Origin: Vibrio gazogenes
GTDB lineage: Bacteria > Pseudomonadota > Gammaproteobacteria > Enterobacterales > Vibrionaceae
Length of the DNA: 64,000 bases
Direction of reading: 5' to 3'
Assembly: GCF_023920225.1 (NCBI RefSeq)
Contig: NZ_CP092587.1
Location: 2,914,001 to 2,978,000, forward strand
Positions 27,839-36,091 of this stretch are shown in pieces. The notes under the pieces are model-generated. The model was given only the letters and a program-made list of their open reading frames with translations. It was not told the origin of the DNA and made no database searches. How positions within the stretch are numbered: the stretch's first letter is position 1; every line of letters begins with the position of its first letter. Made by a program: the position numbers and the translations under genes.

Positions 27839-29317
27839 GTGACGAACAGAACCGACATTACAAGAAACAACTTTTTTGCGTGGTCCTTATACACTGCCTA
27901 TCGCAATCCGATGACAATAGGCAATTGGGTTGCCGCAGAGTGGCCCGGTAAACCAATTGCCAATGCACAAGATATGCAACTCGATATCGATTTTCGAATC
28001 GACATGTTGATTGAAGCTTTAAATATTGCGATTGCCGGCACCGCCAACTGCAACGGCTGGGTACGTTATTTTGTCGTACCTGAATTTTTTTTCCACAGCG
28101 CTCACGGCCCCTACCCGGGTCTCACGATCAATAATCAATCCGCCTTTGAATACATGACGAATCAGCTCACGACACGTATCAAAGAGACCCTGACTCATTC
28201 TCCAGATAGTAACCGTGATTGGGTGATCTGCACGGGTGGCGTCTTGACAACTCATGTCACAGATATAAAGCATTTCTTAGCCGGTGCGGAAGTCCAACAT
28301 CGTTTGACGACACTGAATGCGGCTTATGCCCATGCGGTGCAGCGAAACGCGGTATCCAAACCAACATCACATATCGGTTTGATGCGCCTTAAATCATTCG
28401 AGGCTACCACCCAAAACAACACTCAGTTTGATGAGTTAAACGCGCTGGTAAATCAATATCGCCAAGACCCGCTTTGCACTGTGCGTAATCGTGCCGGCAT
28501 TCTCGTCTATAACGGCAATTCCACTGGAGACATCATACGCTACAGCGTTGAAAAACAGAGTGAATCAACTGTTGACCTCACTTTAGGCGTCCTTCAGAAC
28601 GGGAAGATTGACACGGGCGGGCAGATTACCGAATGGCTGGCGAACTATCCCCCCGTCAGTATTATTAACGGAGACAATCAGGGAACAGGCACCGGTCTTT
28701 ACCGCAACCCCGGTGCCCGAATGCCGATTGTTTCTTATCATCAGAACGTTGAACTGGGAGCTGAAATTTGCCTCGATCACCGATTGCAACGCTTACGCCG
28801 CACCGTAAACATGACAGGCAACAGCCCGCTCGACATTCAGCTTGTCCCTTCAGGCGGAATGCAACTGCTGGACTATAGCATTGCCAGTGGAAGCAGCGGG
28901 GCGATCTTTAACGCCGACGGCTGCGATTATATTCTCGATCAATACAACAGCGACGGTAAACCTGTCATCACCAACAAAGGGAAACCCAGCAGCGGTACCA
29001 CCAAACAGGTCATTACCGGGGTTTATACGGCTTCAGCCCAAACTCGCTCTGAAGGGTCTGATGACACGCCCTATTTCAGTCATAGCCAACTGGCCTATCG
29101 TACAACCGATGCCGGCCCCAGCGATTATATTAACCCCGAGAGCACCGATAATCCCGGCGGCATGACCTACACCGGTGATTCCTCTCATCCGGCCAATCCA
29201 TACCTTGACCTCTACAACTCCCCTGTTGTTTACGTGGTGACTTCCTCAAATCATGACGTTGATGATTATTTCACCGCTGGTTTGGGAGAAGTACATCAAT
29301 ATTCTTTGCCGATCTGA
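27839..29317 (+). CDS. Nitrilase-fold (carbon-nitrogen hydrolase-like) protein
   Basis: A 492-residue protein whose scattered motifs suggest the nitrilase superfamily. A candidate catalytic Glu is in FVVPEFFFHSA near residue 85 and a candidate nucleophile Cys in LGAEICLDHRLQRLR near residue 308. The catalytic Lys is not obvious to me. It is longer than the usual 260-350 residues because of inserts and a C-terminal tail. No signal peptide is visible. I chose the GTG at 27839 because AAAAGGAG sits ideally before it. An in-frame GTG 47 codons upstream has no such site. The substrate is unknown. Nearest neighbours (lipocalin, WYL regulator) do not specify a pathway. Confidence 0.6.
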   Translation: MTNRTDITRNNFFAWSLYTAYRNPMTIGNWVAAEWPGKPIANAQDMQLDIDFRIDMLIEALNIAIAGTANCNGWVRYFVVPEFFFHSAHGPYPGLTINNQSAFEYMTNQLTTRIKETLTHSPDSNRDWVICTGGVLTTHVTDIKHFLAGAEVQHRLTTLNAAYAHAVQRNAVSKPTSHIGLMRLKSFEATTQNNTQFDELNALVNQYRQDPLCTVRNRAGILVYNGNSTGDIIRYSVEKQSESTVDLTLGVLQNGKIDTGGQITEWLANYPPVSIINGDNQGTGTGLYRNPGARMPIVSYHQNVELGAEICLDHRLQRLRRTVNMTGNSPLDIQLVPSGGMQLLDYSIASGSSGAIFNADGCDYILDQYNSDGKPVITNKGKPSSGTTKQVITGVYTASAQTRSEGSDDTPYFSHSQLAYRTTDAGPSDYINPESTDNPGGMTYTGDSSHPANPYLDLYNSPVVYVVTSSNHDVDDYFTAGLGEVHQYSLPI

Positions 29318-29373
29318 TTGTTCCCTGAATGCGTATCACGGGCCCTTCCTATTGAGCAATGACACATGGCAAA

Positions 29374-29520
29374 TTACACCAGCGGACGGCGAACGCCGCC
29401 GCTGAGTTTGGTGATGAGAACAATTTCACGAATTGGCATGTCAGAAAGATGAATCAGGTAACGCTTGATACATTCAATGACTGAGGCTTTAGCGCGAGAA
29501 TCTTGACTCAAGTACGTCAT
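29374..29520 (-). CDS. Possible small protein of 48 residues
   Basis: This short minus-strand reading frame begins MTYLSQDSRAKASV, has a plausible amphipathic composition and ends SGGVRRPLV. No clear ribosome site precedes it. It may be the remnant of a larger gene, because the frame is closed just upstream. It is recorded because the surrounding 345 bp (29318-29662) otherwise contain nothing I can assign. Confidence 0.3.
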   Translation of the reverse strand: MTYLSQDSRAKASVIECIKRYLIHLSDMPIREIVLITKLSGGVRRPLV

Positions 29521-29662
29521 CACATAAAGATGTACTCAACGAAAGCACTTCAATGGATGCATTCAACGTCCGTTGTTTGCGATTTGGAATGAAGAATTAA
29601 ATGTAAGTTCATGGGAATCATTGGGTTTAGCGTTAGGCCCGCGAATAAATAAGGCTACAAGG

Positions 29663-30355
29663 ATGCGAAAATCAGATCGACTCTTTCAGTTAGCGAATAT
29701 TTTACGTAAGCACCAACCCATTACGGCAAAACAATTGGCTGAAAAATTGCTGGTGTCTGAAAGAACAATCTATCGCTATATTGATGATTTATCTTTATCT
29801 GGAATCCCCATCTATGGGGAACCGGGTGTCGGATACCGATTGTCTGAGGGATTCGAACTACCACCATTGCAATTATCATCGGGTGAGTTGGAGGCACTGG
29901 TCACCGGGGTAAGTTTAACTGCATCTTTAACGGGAAAAAATCTTGCTGCGTCAGCACATTCACTATTATCAAAGATCGAAGCGGCACTGCCGAATGAATT
30001 AAAGCTGATTTCAAACGAAGATAGAGTGGTCAGAGTGCCCGTAAGCAACCATCGTGAATCTGAAGCGTATCAGGTGTGGGAAAAAGCTCATTCAGCGATA
30101 GAGAAAAAACGTTGGTTGAACATTGTCTATCACTCTCTTGCAGAGGTTGTCACATCGAGAACCGTATTTCCTTTGGGGCTATTCTATTGGGGTGGCAGAT
30201 GGACGCTGGGCGTTTGGTGTGCGATGCGTGGCGAATACCGAGACTTTAGGATTGATCGCATTATCAAGTTAGAACATGGTGAATATCCGGGTGCCTTGCC
30301 AGAAGGTGTTTCTCTATCAGCCTACATTGAATTAAAAAATACAAAAGTAGACTGA
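29663..30355 (+). CDS. HTH-WYL transcriptional regulator (YafY-like)
   Basis: A 230-residue regulator. The N-terminal winged helix-turn-helix contains ITAKQLAEKLLVSERTIYRYI near residue 20 and GVGYRLSEGFELPPL. The C-terminal WYL domain is recognisable by YHSLAEVVTSRTVFPLGLFYWGGRWTL-type residues near 160-190 and the RIDRI motif. WYL domains sense nucleic acids or small ligands. ATG 29663 was chosen for the conserved MRKSDRLFQL start with AAGG eight bases upstream. The gene is 61 bp before a small protein that it probably co-transcribes with or controls. An inverted repeat overlaps its stop codon. Confidence 0.88.
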   Translation: MRKSDRLFQLANILRKHQPITAKQLAEKLLVSERTIYRYIDDLSLSGIPIYGEPGVGYRLSEGFELPPLQLSSGELEALVTGVSLTASLTGKNLAASAHSLLSKIEAALPNELKLISNEDRVVRVPVSNHRESEAYQVWEKAHSAIEKKRWLNIVYHSLAEVVTSRTVFPLGLFYWGGRWTLGVWCAMRGEYRDFRIDRIIKLEHGEYPGALPEGVSLSAYIELKNTKVD

Positions 30356-30370
30356 CACAACGCTGTCAGT
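30351..30370. promoter_or_regulatory. Inverted repeat between the WYL regulator and its small partner
   Basis: ACTGACA and TGTCAGT are perfect 7-bp arms around a six-base spacer. They overlap the stop codon of the regulator and lie 47 bp before the next start. This could be an operator or an intercistronic hairpin. Confidence 0.4.
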
Positions 30371-30416
30371 AGTAAAGCCTTAGAGTAGCCATTCAACAAA
30401 CAACTGAGGCATGAAC

Positions 30417-30737
30417 ATGATAAAAAATAGTAACATTGATCGCATTGGTGGCATGGAGTTCGCGACTTTCAAACTTAAAGAAGGTGTGAAAGAAAGCACA
30501 CTCGTAGCACTATCAAATCGACTCGAGCTAGAGTTTCTTAGCCAGCAAGAAGAACTGATCATGCATTTTCTAGTCCGTGGCGAAAACGGCATTTATGCTG
30601 ATGTGGCTATCGCCAGTTCACAGGAAAAGGCTGAGGCGTATTGCCAGCAGTGGTTAAGTAACACCGTGGCGATGGAATACTTGGAGCTTATCGATACAGA
30701 GTCGGTAAATATGACGTTCTGGACCAGAATTAACTAA
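30417..30737 (+). CDS. Small conserved-looking protein of unknown function
   Basis: A 106-residue soluble protein beginning MIKNSNIDRIGG, rich in acidic residues, with alternating strand/helix pattern but no motif I recognise. The ATG at 30417 has TGAGG at good spacing. An ATG two codons earlier is too close to it. It follows the WYL regulator in the same direction and ends before a strong hairpin terminator, so the two form a two-gene unit. A dimeric alpha/beta-barrel (ABM-like) fold is a possibility only. Confidence 0.7.
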   Translation: MIKNSNIDRIGGMEFATFKLKEGVKESTLVALSNRLELEFLSQQEELIMHFLVRGENGIYADVAIASSQEKAEAYCQQWLSNTVAMEYLELIDTESVNMTFWTRIN

Positions 30738-30758
30738 AGGACGAACAACAAACACAAC

Positions 30759-30805
30759 CGTGACCGCTTTTTAGCCTCGTGCTTTTAAGCGGTCACGTCT
30801 CTTTT
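30759..30805 (+). terminator. Terminator hairpin after the small protein gene
   Basis: CGTGACCGCTT at 30759 pairs perfectly with AAGCGGTCACG ending at 30797, and TCTCTTTT follows. It ends the WYL regulator unit. Confidence 0.75.
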
Positions 30806-31067
30806 AACCTCACTCGATTCGGACTTGTCCATCATTTAGGGCAACGTTAAAGTAAGTCACTATCTGATAGTTCATGACATGGGAAAAGAGAATTGTGTCG
30901 CAAAGTGACCCTGCGAGCCTCGCCACTGCCAACAAAATCGCTCACGATACCAACATTGAATCACAGCAAGGTATCATCATGATAAAACTGGCAATGTTCA
31001 GCAGAAACAACACCGCTCGACGCGGGAATGGTTTGTTTTACCCACGGCTCATAGTAGGATAGCCACG
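30806..31067. other. Intergenic region before the MNT-HEPN gene
   Basis: Between the terminator and the next gene I find no supported gene. A 62-codon frame here lacks a ribosome site and composition typical of protein. The segment presumably carries the promoter of the MNT-HEPN gene. Confidence 0.5.
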
Positions 31068-31946
31068 ATGAAAACAGCACTCGATCACCTCCCTGAGCGG
31101 AAACAACAAGAACTTCACACCATCACCACTGTATTGCGCGATACGCTGGATGATTTTCTGCGCAACAAAAACGGCAGCAAGGCTGAATTTCGCATTCTTA
31201 AAATTATCTTGTTCGGCAGCCATGCCAAAGGGACTTGGGTTAGTGATCGGCCCAACGGTTATATCAGTGACTACGACATTCTGGTGATCGTCAACCGCTC
31301 GGCATTGGTCGAAGAATACGCGGTGTGGCACAGTGCCGAAGAGCAGATCGCGCGTCGGGTCACCTCTGCCCCGCTCGGCCTGATCGTCCACACACTCAAT
31401 GAAGTCCATCAGCAACTCCAGCAAGGTCATTACTTCTTTGCTGATATTCGTGAACAAGGCATTGAACTGTTCAACGCCGATAAACGGGAACTGCCCACGC
31501 CGGGGAATTTAAGTGAGGCCGAGCGAGTTGCAATTGCCAGTAAGCATTTTCAACACTGGATGAAAAGCGCTCAGTCTTTTTTGATCGATTTCGGCCACTG
31601 TATCGATCGTCAGGATTTCACAAAAGCGGCTTTTGAACTCCACCAAGCAGCCGAACGCCTGTTCGCCTGCACCCTGTTAGTGTGTACCAACTACCTGCCC
31701 AAAACCCACAATCTCGAAAGCCTGCGCTCAATGTGCGCCCAGCAAGATCCGGCCTTTGCCGAACTGTTCCCGATGGACAGCAAATTCCACCGCCGCAGCT
31801 TCCAGCGCCTCAAACGCGCCTACATCGATGCCCGCTATTCCGAGCATTACGAAATCAACGCAGAAGAATTGGTCTATTTGCAGTGTGAAGTGGAGAAATT
31901 GCGGGAGATAACGGAACAGGTTTGTCGGGGGAGGGTTGAGGTTTAA
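31068..31946 (+). CDS. Nucleotidyltransferase-HEPN fusion protein
   Basis: A 292-residue protein with two domains. Residues about 1-130 form a minimal nucleotidyltransferase with the GSHAKGTW motif near residue 50 and the catalytic aspartates in ISDYDILVIV near residue 65. Residues about 150-285 form a HEPN domain with FELHQAAERLF and the RNase-type basic/His motif DARYSEHYEI near residue 265. Separate MNT and HEPN proteins form toxin-antitoxin pairs in which the transferase AMPylates the HEPN RNase. Here both are fused. A defence or RNA-regulatory role is inferred only. It sits between the regulator unit and the Rhs remnants. Confidence 0.85.
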   Translation: MKTALDHLPERKQQELHTITTVLRDTLDDFLRNKNGSKAEFRILKIILFGSHAKGTWVSDRPNGYISDYDILVIVNRSALVEEYAVWHSAEEQIARRVTSAPLGLIVHTLNEVHQQLQQGHYFFADIREQGIELFNADKRELPTPGNLSEAERVAIASKHFQHWMKSAQSFLIDFGHCIDRQDFTKAAFELHQAAERLFACTLLVCTNYLPKTHNLESLRSMCAQQDPAFAELFPMDSKFHRRSFQRLKRAYIDARYSEHYEINAEELVYLQCEVEKLREITEQVCRGRVEV

Positions 31947-31948
31947 CG

Positions 31949-31970
31949 ATATGGAGCAGATGCTCCATAT
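31949..31970. repeat. Palindromic hairpin at the right end of the Rhs cassette array
   Basis: ATATGGAGCA and TGCTCCATAT are perfect 10-bp arms around GA. A related palindrome with arms GATATGGA and TCCATATC occurs at 34928-34950, exactly where Rhs core homology stops. Both may mark recombination or transcription-stop points. Confidence 0.65.
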
Positions 31971-32018
31971 TATGTGGTTATAAGAATCTCCATTTATGTC
32001 GTACGACATAATTAGCAC

Positions 32019-32402
32019 TTATTCACTTAAATATACATTTGGCCCAGTGAATTGAATATGTTCACAATGGAAAGATATTTCTACATCACCATCTTCACTA
32101 AAAAGATGAATTTTATTTTGATCCCCAAGACTTATTTCAACATTACAAACCATTGAACATTTTATGTTTTTAACTAAGAGATTATAAACACCACTACAAT
32201 TAATACCACACTGACAACGATTAAAATTTCCCCATTTTTTAGGAGGAAGATCAGGAACCTGCCCTATTAAATCAAATCGAATAATAATTGTAGGTCCATC
32301 TCGTTTCACACAAAAGTCCATAAGATCAATTTTTTCAACCTTGACTGGATTTGAAAATACTTTACTCAATAAAATTGTTCCATCTAATTCATTCCAATAC
32401 AT
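32019..32402 (-). CDS. Putative immunity protein (Imm50-like) for orphan Rhs tip 1
   Basis: A 127-residue AT-rich gene starting 3 bp after the upstream toxin fragment on the same strand. Position and size are those of a cognate immunity protein that binds and blocks the toxin. Its sequence (MYWNEL start, PPKKW near residue 55, beta-rich) resembles the protein at 35020-35409. Both look like the Imm50 family, an assignment made from memory of the pattern only. It would protect kin cells from the nuclease tip encoded upstream. Confidence 0.65.
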   Translation of the reverse strand: MYWNELDGTILLSKVFSNPVKVEKIDLMDFCVKRDGPTIIIRFDLIGQVPDLPPKKWGNFNRCQCGINCSGVYNLLVKNIKCSMVCNVEISLGDQNKIHLFSEDGDVEISFHCEHIQFTGPNVYLSE

Positions 32403-32405
32403 TTT

Positions 32406-33035
32406 TTACCTTCTAAATTCATAATGAGGCAAAGTTCCACTAACTTTACCTGTTCTAGTATTTTCTATTGGTCGAACATTAAAGTGAGAACCTTGGTCAC
32501 CAACACCATTTTCTCCAAAGTAATGGCCAGCAGAATGATCCTGAATAATTACTTTTGAGCCATCACTTCTAGTAAATTGATACTCTCGAGTCCAGATAGG
32601 CTGTCCATCTTCTCCAAGTATTGATTTACCTGAAGAGTCCGTCATTTTCACTTGATTATATTGACTCATTCGGCCAGTTTTCTCATTTAATACCTTATCA
32701 GGAGTTTGGTTTACTGGGATTCCTGAATCCCTTTTAGCTTGTTTGAATGCACCTTTCCGACTAGTTTGACACCCAGCCAACCCCAGCGGATCCACCCATT
32801 CCATCGGGTTATGCACATACCCCTGTGGCCTCAATCCACCTGCAAATCCAATAGGATCGGGGCTGAGATACTGGCCACTATCTGCATCGTAGTAACGATT
32901 GAGGTTGTAGTAAAGTCTGCTTTCTTTATCTTCGATCTGCCCCTGATAACGCAGGTCACAGGTCAGCGCTTCGTTGGCGGCATCTTCTCGGACTAACTCT
33001 TGCGGCGTCCCGGCATGGTCGGTAACACTGCACAC
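32406..33035 (-). pseudogene. Displaced Rhs C-terminal cassette 1 with HNH (EHHH-type) nuclease tip
   Basis: This 209-residue frame begins in the last part of the Rhs core ([12 protein letters not shown]), passes [13 protein letters not shown] and ends in a toxin tip of about 120 residues. The tip has REYQF, QDHSAGHYF and SHFNVRP, fitting the E-H-H-H signature of HNH/EndoVII-type polymorphic toxins. Relative to the intact rhs gene, 93 bp are deleted in frame between two GAAGA repeats (near 32985). The frame opens with GTG behind a GAGG-like site, so some expression is possible. It more likely serves as a recombination donor for the full rhs gene at 36597-41378. Confidence 0.75.
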
Positions 33036-33393
33036 AAAACCTCAGAAATCCAGCCGGGAGTTCACCTCTGATAGGGTAATTTTATCCGGGATACTGGTGT
33101 TTTTATCTCTTCGGGTAACTACCTGTGAAGTCAACAATTCTTATAAATCAGGAAGAACATTCACGGATGAATGTTCAGGTTTTTCAGCACAGGGAGGTGC
33201 TTAAAAACCGGTTCCGGCCAGCGTTCAAAACAGTCAAAAATTCAAAGCAGTTTTGGTTCCTTTTCCTGCGTGAAAAGGAACTGGGGCGCGTGAACCACAA
33301 GCCACCTGAATCTGGAAAACCAATCGCGCACCACACGCTCCCATTCCAGTTGGGCTCTTCCGGAAAAAACAACATCTAGAGAGAAGCCCCACG
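33036..33393. other. Non-coding debris between Rhs cassette 1 and the symE fragment
   Basis: No supported gene. Two perfect short hairpins are present: GAACATTCA/TGAATGTTC at 33155-33176 and GTTCCTTTTC/GAAAAGGAAC at 33256-33281. The segment looks like rearranged sequence accumulated behind the Rhs locus. Confidence 0.5.
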
Positions 33394-33548
33394 GCGACCC
33401 CGGGTATTCATCTCAAGGGCAAGTGGCTGCGCGAGGCCGGGTTTGAGACCGGCCCCCCCCCGTCACCGTTAAGATCGCCGGGGATTGTATTGTGCTCGTC
33501 CCCGACAGCCCGCAGGAGCGGGCATTGCGGACGCAACTGGGCAGTTAA
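33394..33548 (+). pseudogene. symE: SymE-like toxin C-terminal fragment with frameshift
   Basis: Translated, the DNA gives PGIHLKGKWLREAGFETG, then after a shift VTVKIAGDCIVLVPDSPQE and a stop at 33546-33548. This matches the C-terminal part of SymE (IPAINMKGQWLEAAGF... CIVL), an SOS-linked RNA-binding toxin-like protein. A run of nine C at 33453-33461 joins the two frames. Seven or ten C would restore the frame. The N-terminal half is missing. SymE-like genes often accompany Rhs loci, which fits the position. The call is a remnant, and a sequencing slip in the C run cannot be excluded. Confidence 0.7.
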
Positions 33549-33570
33549 AAGCGACGCCGGGATGATGAAT

Positions 33571-33615
33571 AAAAAGCAGGAAGGACCGAGAGGGATTCTT
33601 CCTGCTTTATTTTTC
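33571..33615. terminator. Bidirectional terminator between symE fragment and immunity gene
   Basis: AAAGCAGGAAG and CTTCCTGCTTT form a perfect 11-bp stem, with T/A-rich tracts on both sides. It can stop transcription of the leftward immunity gene and of the rightward symE remnant. Confidence 0.8.
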
Positions 33616-34178
33616 TAAGAAGTCGGGATTTCAACAGAAAAGTCAAACCCGATTAATCCAGCTTCTTCAACACGCTGTTTAAATTTGTCTGTCACAAAAA
33701 CACGACTAATATCTTCTTCAATCGAGAACAGATATTCATCAGTTATATTCTCAGCAGTGAGAACAGGTTTTTCTATCATTAATCCATTTGGATATTCACG
33801 ATAAACTGATTTTTCTTTATCAAAGCAACCTTTAAGAGGATTTGTGGGATAATAACCAAAAAATTTTTTCTTTTTACTTTCAGTAATAACCGGGAGTATT
33901 TCACCACGTGGTTTTAAAATATCACTCAGCTGATCTAATGCCACATCACTCATGACAAAAAATGGATTTAATGCACCACTAAAATCAAACTGATAGTTTT
34001 TCTTCCCAGCATCATTTTTACGTAATTCAAGTTTAATTTCACTATATTCATCTCTAAATGGATGCCACCAATTATCCCTTGAGATCCCCATTATACTTTC
34101 CTCACCTATTGGATAATCCTGAATAAAAGAACAAGTATTTTTTGAGGTGGACCTTAGTAAATAGATTTTTTTAATCAT
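33615..34178 (-). CDS. Putative immunity protein (DUF1629/Imm43-like) for the AHH nuclease tip
   Basis: A 187-residue AT-rich gene whose ATG overlaps the TGA stop of the upstream toxin frame as ATGA, a sign of tight translational coupling. The C-terminal stretch [20 protein letters not shown] resembles the DUF1629/Imm43 group of immunity proteins, which often follow AHH-type nuclease tips. The start at 34178 ([10 protein letters not shown]) is preferred over one five codons upstream. It is predicted to neutralise the nuclease of cassette 2. Confidence 0.7.
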   Translation of the reverse strand: MIKKIYLLRSTSKNTCSFIQDYPIGEESIMGISRDNWWHPFRDEYSEIKLELRKNDAGKKNYQFDFSGALNPFFVMSDVALDQLSDILKPRGEILPVITESKKKKFFGYYPTNPLKGCFDKEKSVYREYPNGLMIEKPVLTAENITDEYLFSIEEDISRVFVTDKFKQRVEEAGLIGFDFSVEIPTS

Positions 34179-34940
34179 AATATTGTATACCAACTTGAGT
34201 CTCGTTCAGCATTAGAAAGAATATTCTTAATATTTTTTAATTCATCAAGAACACCTTGTTTTCCACCAATTTTATCAGCATCCGATATACGATTGTTTAC
34301 AGCAGTTATATAATCATTAGGGTGCTTACCATTATGTAAAATTCCTGACATATTACTGGTATTGTTCCTATTCGGTAGAAAAACTCCGTTATCTGTACCA
34401 TTTACATCGATTTTATGTTTTTTCAGAACATCCCTTGCTGGCTGAGCACCTTTTGCAGTCTCTGGGACAATATGATGCGCCGCGGAGTCTTTTGGCCTTG
34501 GTGTACCATTGTCTTCCATTGCTTTAGATAATTGACAACTCGTCAACCCCAACGGATCCACCCATTCCATCGGGTTATCCACATACCCCTGCGGCCTCAA
34601 TCCCCCCGCAAATCCTATCGGGTCGGGGCTAAGATACTGCCCACTGTCTGCATCGTAGTAACGATTGAGGTTGTAGTAAAGCCCGGATTCCCGATCTTCG
34701 ATCTGCCCCTGATAACGCAGGTCACAGGTCAGCGCTTCGTTGGCCGCATCTTCAAGATAACCGCATTGAATTTTGAGGTTAAACTGTTGCTGCTGGAATT
34801 TACCCCATAGCGCCTGCTCACCGCGCCATTCGATATCGCCGTCTTCTCGGACTAACTCTTGCGGCGTTCCCGCGTGGTCAGTGACGATATAGTGCAGATC
34901 TTGGCGGTTGCTGTTGTGGCGGGTGGTGATATGGAACGAT
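34175..34940 (-). pseudogene. Displaced Rhs C-terminal cassette 2 with AHH nuclease tip
   Basis: Rhs core homology starts near 34929 (frame open from a stop at about 34942) and continues through [15 protein letters not shown], the region of [14 protein letters not shown], and [10 protein letters not shown] to a toxin tip. The tip carries [10 protein letters not shown] and [18 protein letters not shown], the AHH nuclease signature. In this frame no ATG, GTG or TTG occurs before TTG at 34600, deep in the core end. The cassette therefore lacks a usable translation start and reads as a silent toxin tip. It ends overlapping its immunity gene. The left boundary coincides with a palindrome at 34928-34950. 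Confidence 0.8.
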
Positions 34941-34950
34941 TACTCCATAT
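34928..34950. repeat. Palindrome at the boundary of Rhs cassette 2
   Basis: Arms GATATGGA and TCCATATC are separated by a short loop, and Rhs core similarity ends at this point. It is related to the palindrome at 31949-31970. Confidence 0.6.
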
Positions 34951-35019
34951 CGGATTTCCTAAATGGGTTTGATCCAGACTTTTGAACAGTCTCTCTCGAA
35001 ATTTTTCATTGTATAATCA

Positions 35020-35409
35020 CTACCACCGAACATCTTCATATGCCTCAACATTTCTTATTGTTAAATACTTACAGATACATTCAATTTCAAATGTATCAGT
35101 TATTAATTTAATACTTTTCTCCGAATCCAGACCTGAGCCTGAAATAAAAAAATCGTCAATCCATCCCAGACCTGCTCCATTGTATTTAAGGTTTACAATA
35201 TGACCAAAATCAATAACCACATGAATTGCGTTGAATTCTTTTTCCATCCACTTCTTTGGGTAAGACTCTGGAATTTTATTACAATTAAGTGAAATTTTCA
35301 CATCACTACCAGCTATCAAAATAGAAGATAGTTCTGGTTTTCCTAGTTCAAAACCAAGAGGAAACATTGAATCAATCATTTTCCTATTTGTTGCAAACTC
35401 ATACCACAT
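35020..35409 (-). CDS. Putative immunity protein (Imm50-like) for orphan Rhs tip 3
   Basis: A 129-residue AT-rich gene, 13 bp after the toxin frame of cassette 3. It begins MWYEFATNRK, with YPKKWMEKEFNAIHVVIDFG in the middle. Similar size, predicted beta structure and the shared PKKW motif suggest homology with the immunity protein at 32019-32402. The two toxins they follow are also related. It is predicted to block the EHHH-type nuclease of cassette 3. Confidence 0.65.
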   Translation of the reverse strand: MWYEFATNRKMIDSMFPLGFELGKPELSSILIAGSDVKISLNCNKIPESYPKKWMEKEFNAIHVVIDFGHIVNLKYNGAGLGWIDDFFISGSGLDSEKSIKLITDTFEIECICKYLTIRNVEAYEDVRW

Positions 35410-35422
35410 AATTTATCCCAAT

Positions 35423-35933
35423 CTAAAAGTTATAATGACCATGTGTTCCTGGAAAATTTGAAGTGTTCAACACTTCGCCTGTATGTTGATCAACTTGCCT
35501 TACATTAAAATGAGGTTCTAAACCATGCAAAGGAGTAACTTTCGTATGACCTAGACTGTGCTCCTGAATAACAACATGCTCTCCATTCATATTCGTATAA
35601 TGGTACTCCCTTGCCCGAACAGGTAATCCATTTTTATCTAGAACTTTTTCACCATAGCCATTGAGTAAATCAACATGTTCCACCTTAGGCTGTTGGCTCA
35701 TTGGAACACCAGCATCTCGTTTTGCTTGCCTCAATGCATCCTTTCGACTTTCCGCTTCATATGTGGTTTTTTTATTCTTACATCCCGTCAACCCCAACGG
35801 ATCCACCCACTCCATCGGGTTATGCACATACCCCTGTGGTCTTAACCCGCCCGCAAACCCAATGGGATCAGGACTGAGATACTGGCCACTGTCTGCATCG
35901 TAGTAACGATTGAGGTTGACCTGTACATGATTT
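35423..35933 (-). pseudogene. Displaced Rhs C-terminal cassette 3 with HNH (EHHH-type) nuclease tip
   Basis: Only about 110 bp of core end is kept (from [10 protein letters not shown] through [13 protein letters not shown]), followed by a 117-residue tip. The tip has [15 protein letters not shown] and PHFNVRQ, the same E-H-H-H pattern as cassette 1. The frame has no start codon before GTG at 35827 and a stop lies just beyond the left boundary at about 35930, so it is probably not translated on its own. It is read as a displaced tip left by replacement in the full-length rhs gene. Confidence 0.75.
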
Positions 35934-36091
35934 ATTTAGATTTTTAGAAAATATCTTAAATAGAGATATAAGCTCATCAATTGATGAAACTCATTCTCAT
36001 TATAAATACAGATATATTCATTGTACTTATCTGTCTACAATTTAAACTCTATTATCATTTTTTACCTTAATGGATTTTTATATAATGGAAC

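Noticed and set aside
30874..31062. A 62-codon reading frame upstream of the MNT-HEPN gene
   Set aside because: No ribosome site, no recognisable sequence, and position across a likely promoter. Not reported as a gene.
33125..33379. Overlapping frames of 60-84 codons on both strands
   Set aside because: The region is full of hairpins and rearranged sequence. No frame has a ribosome site or recognisable motif.
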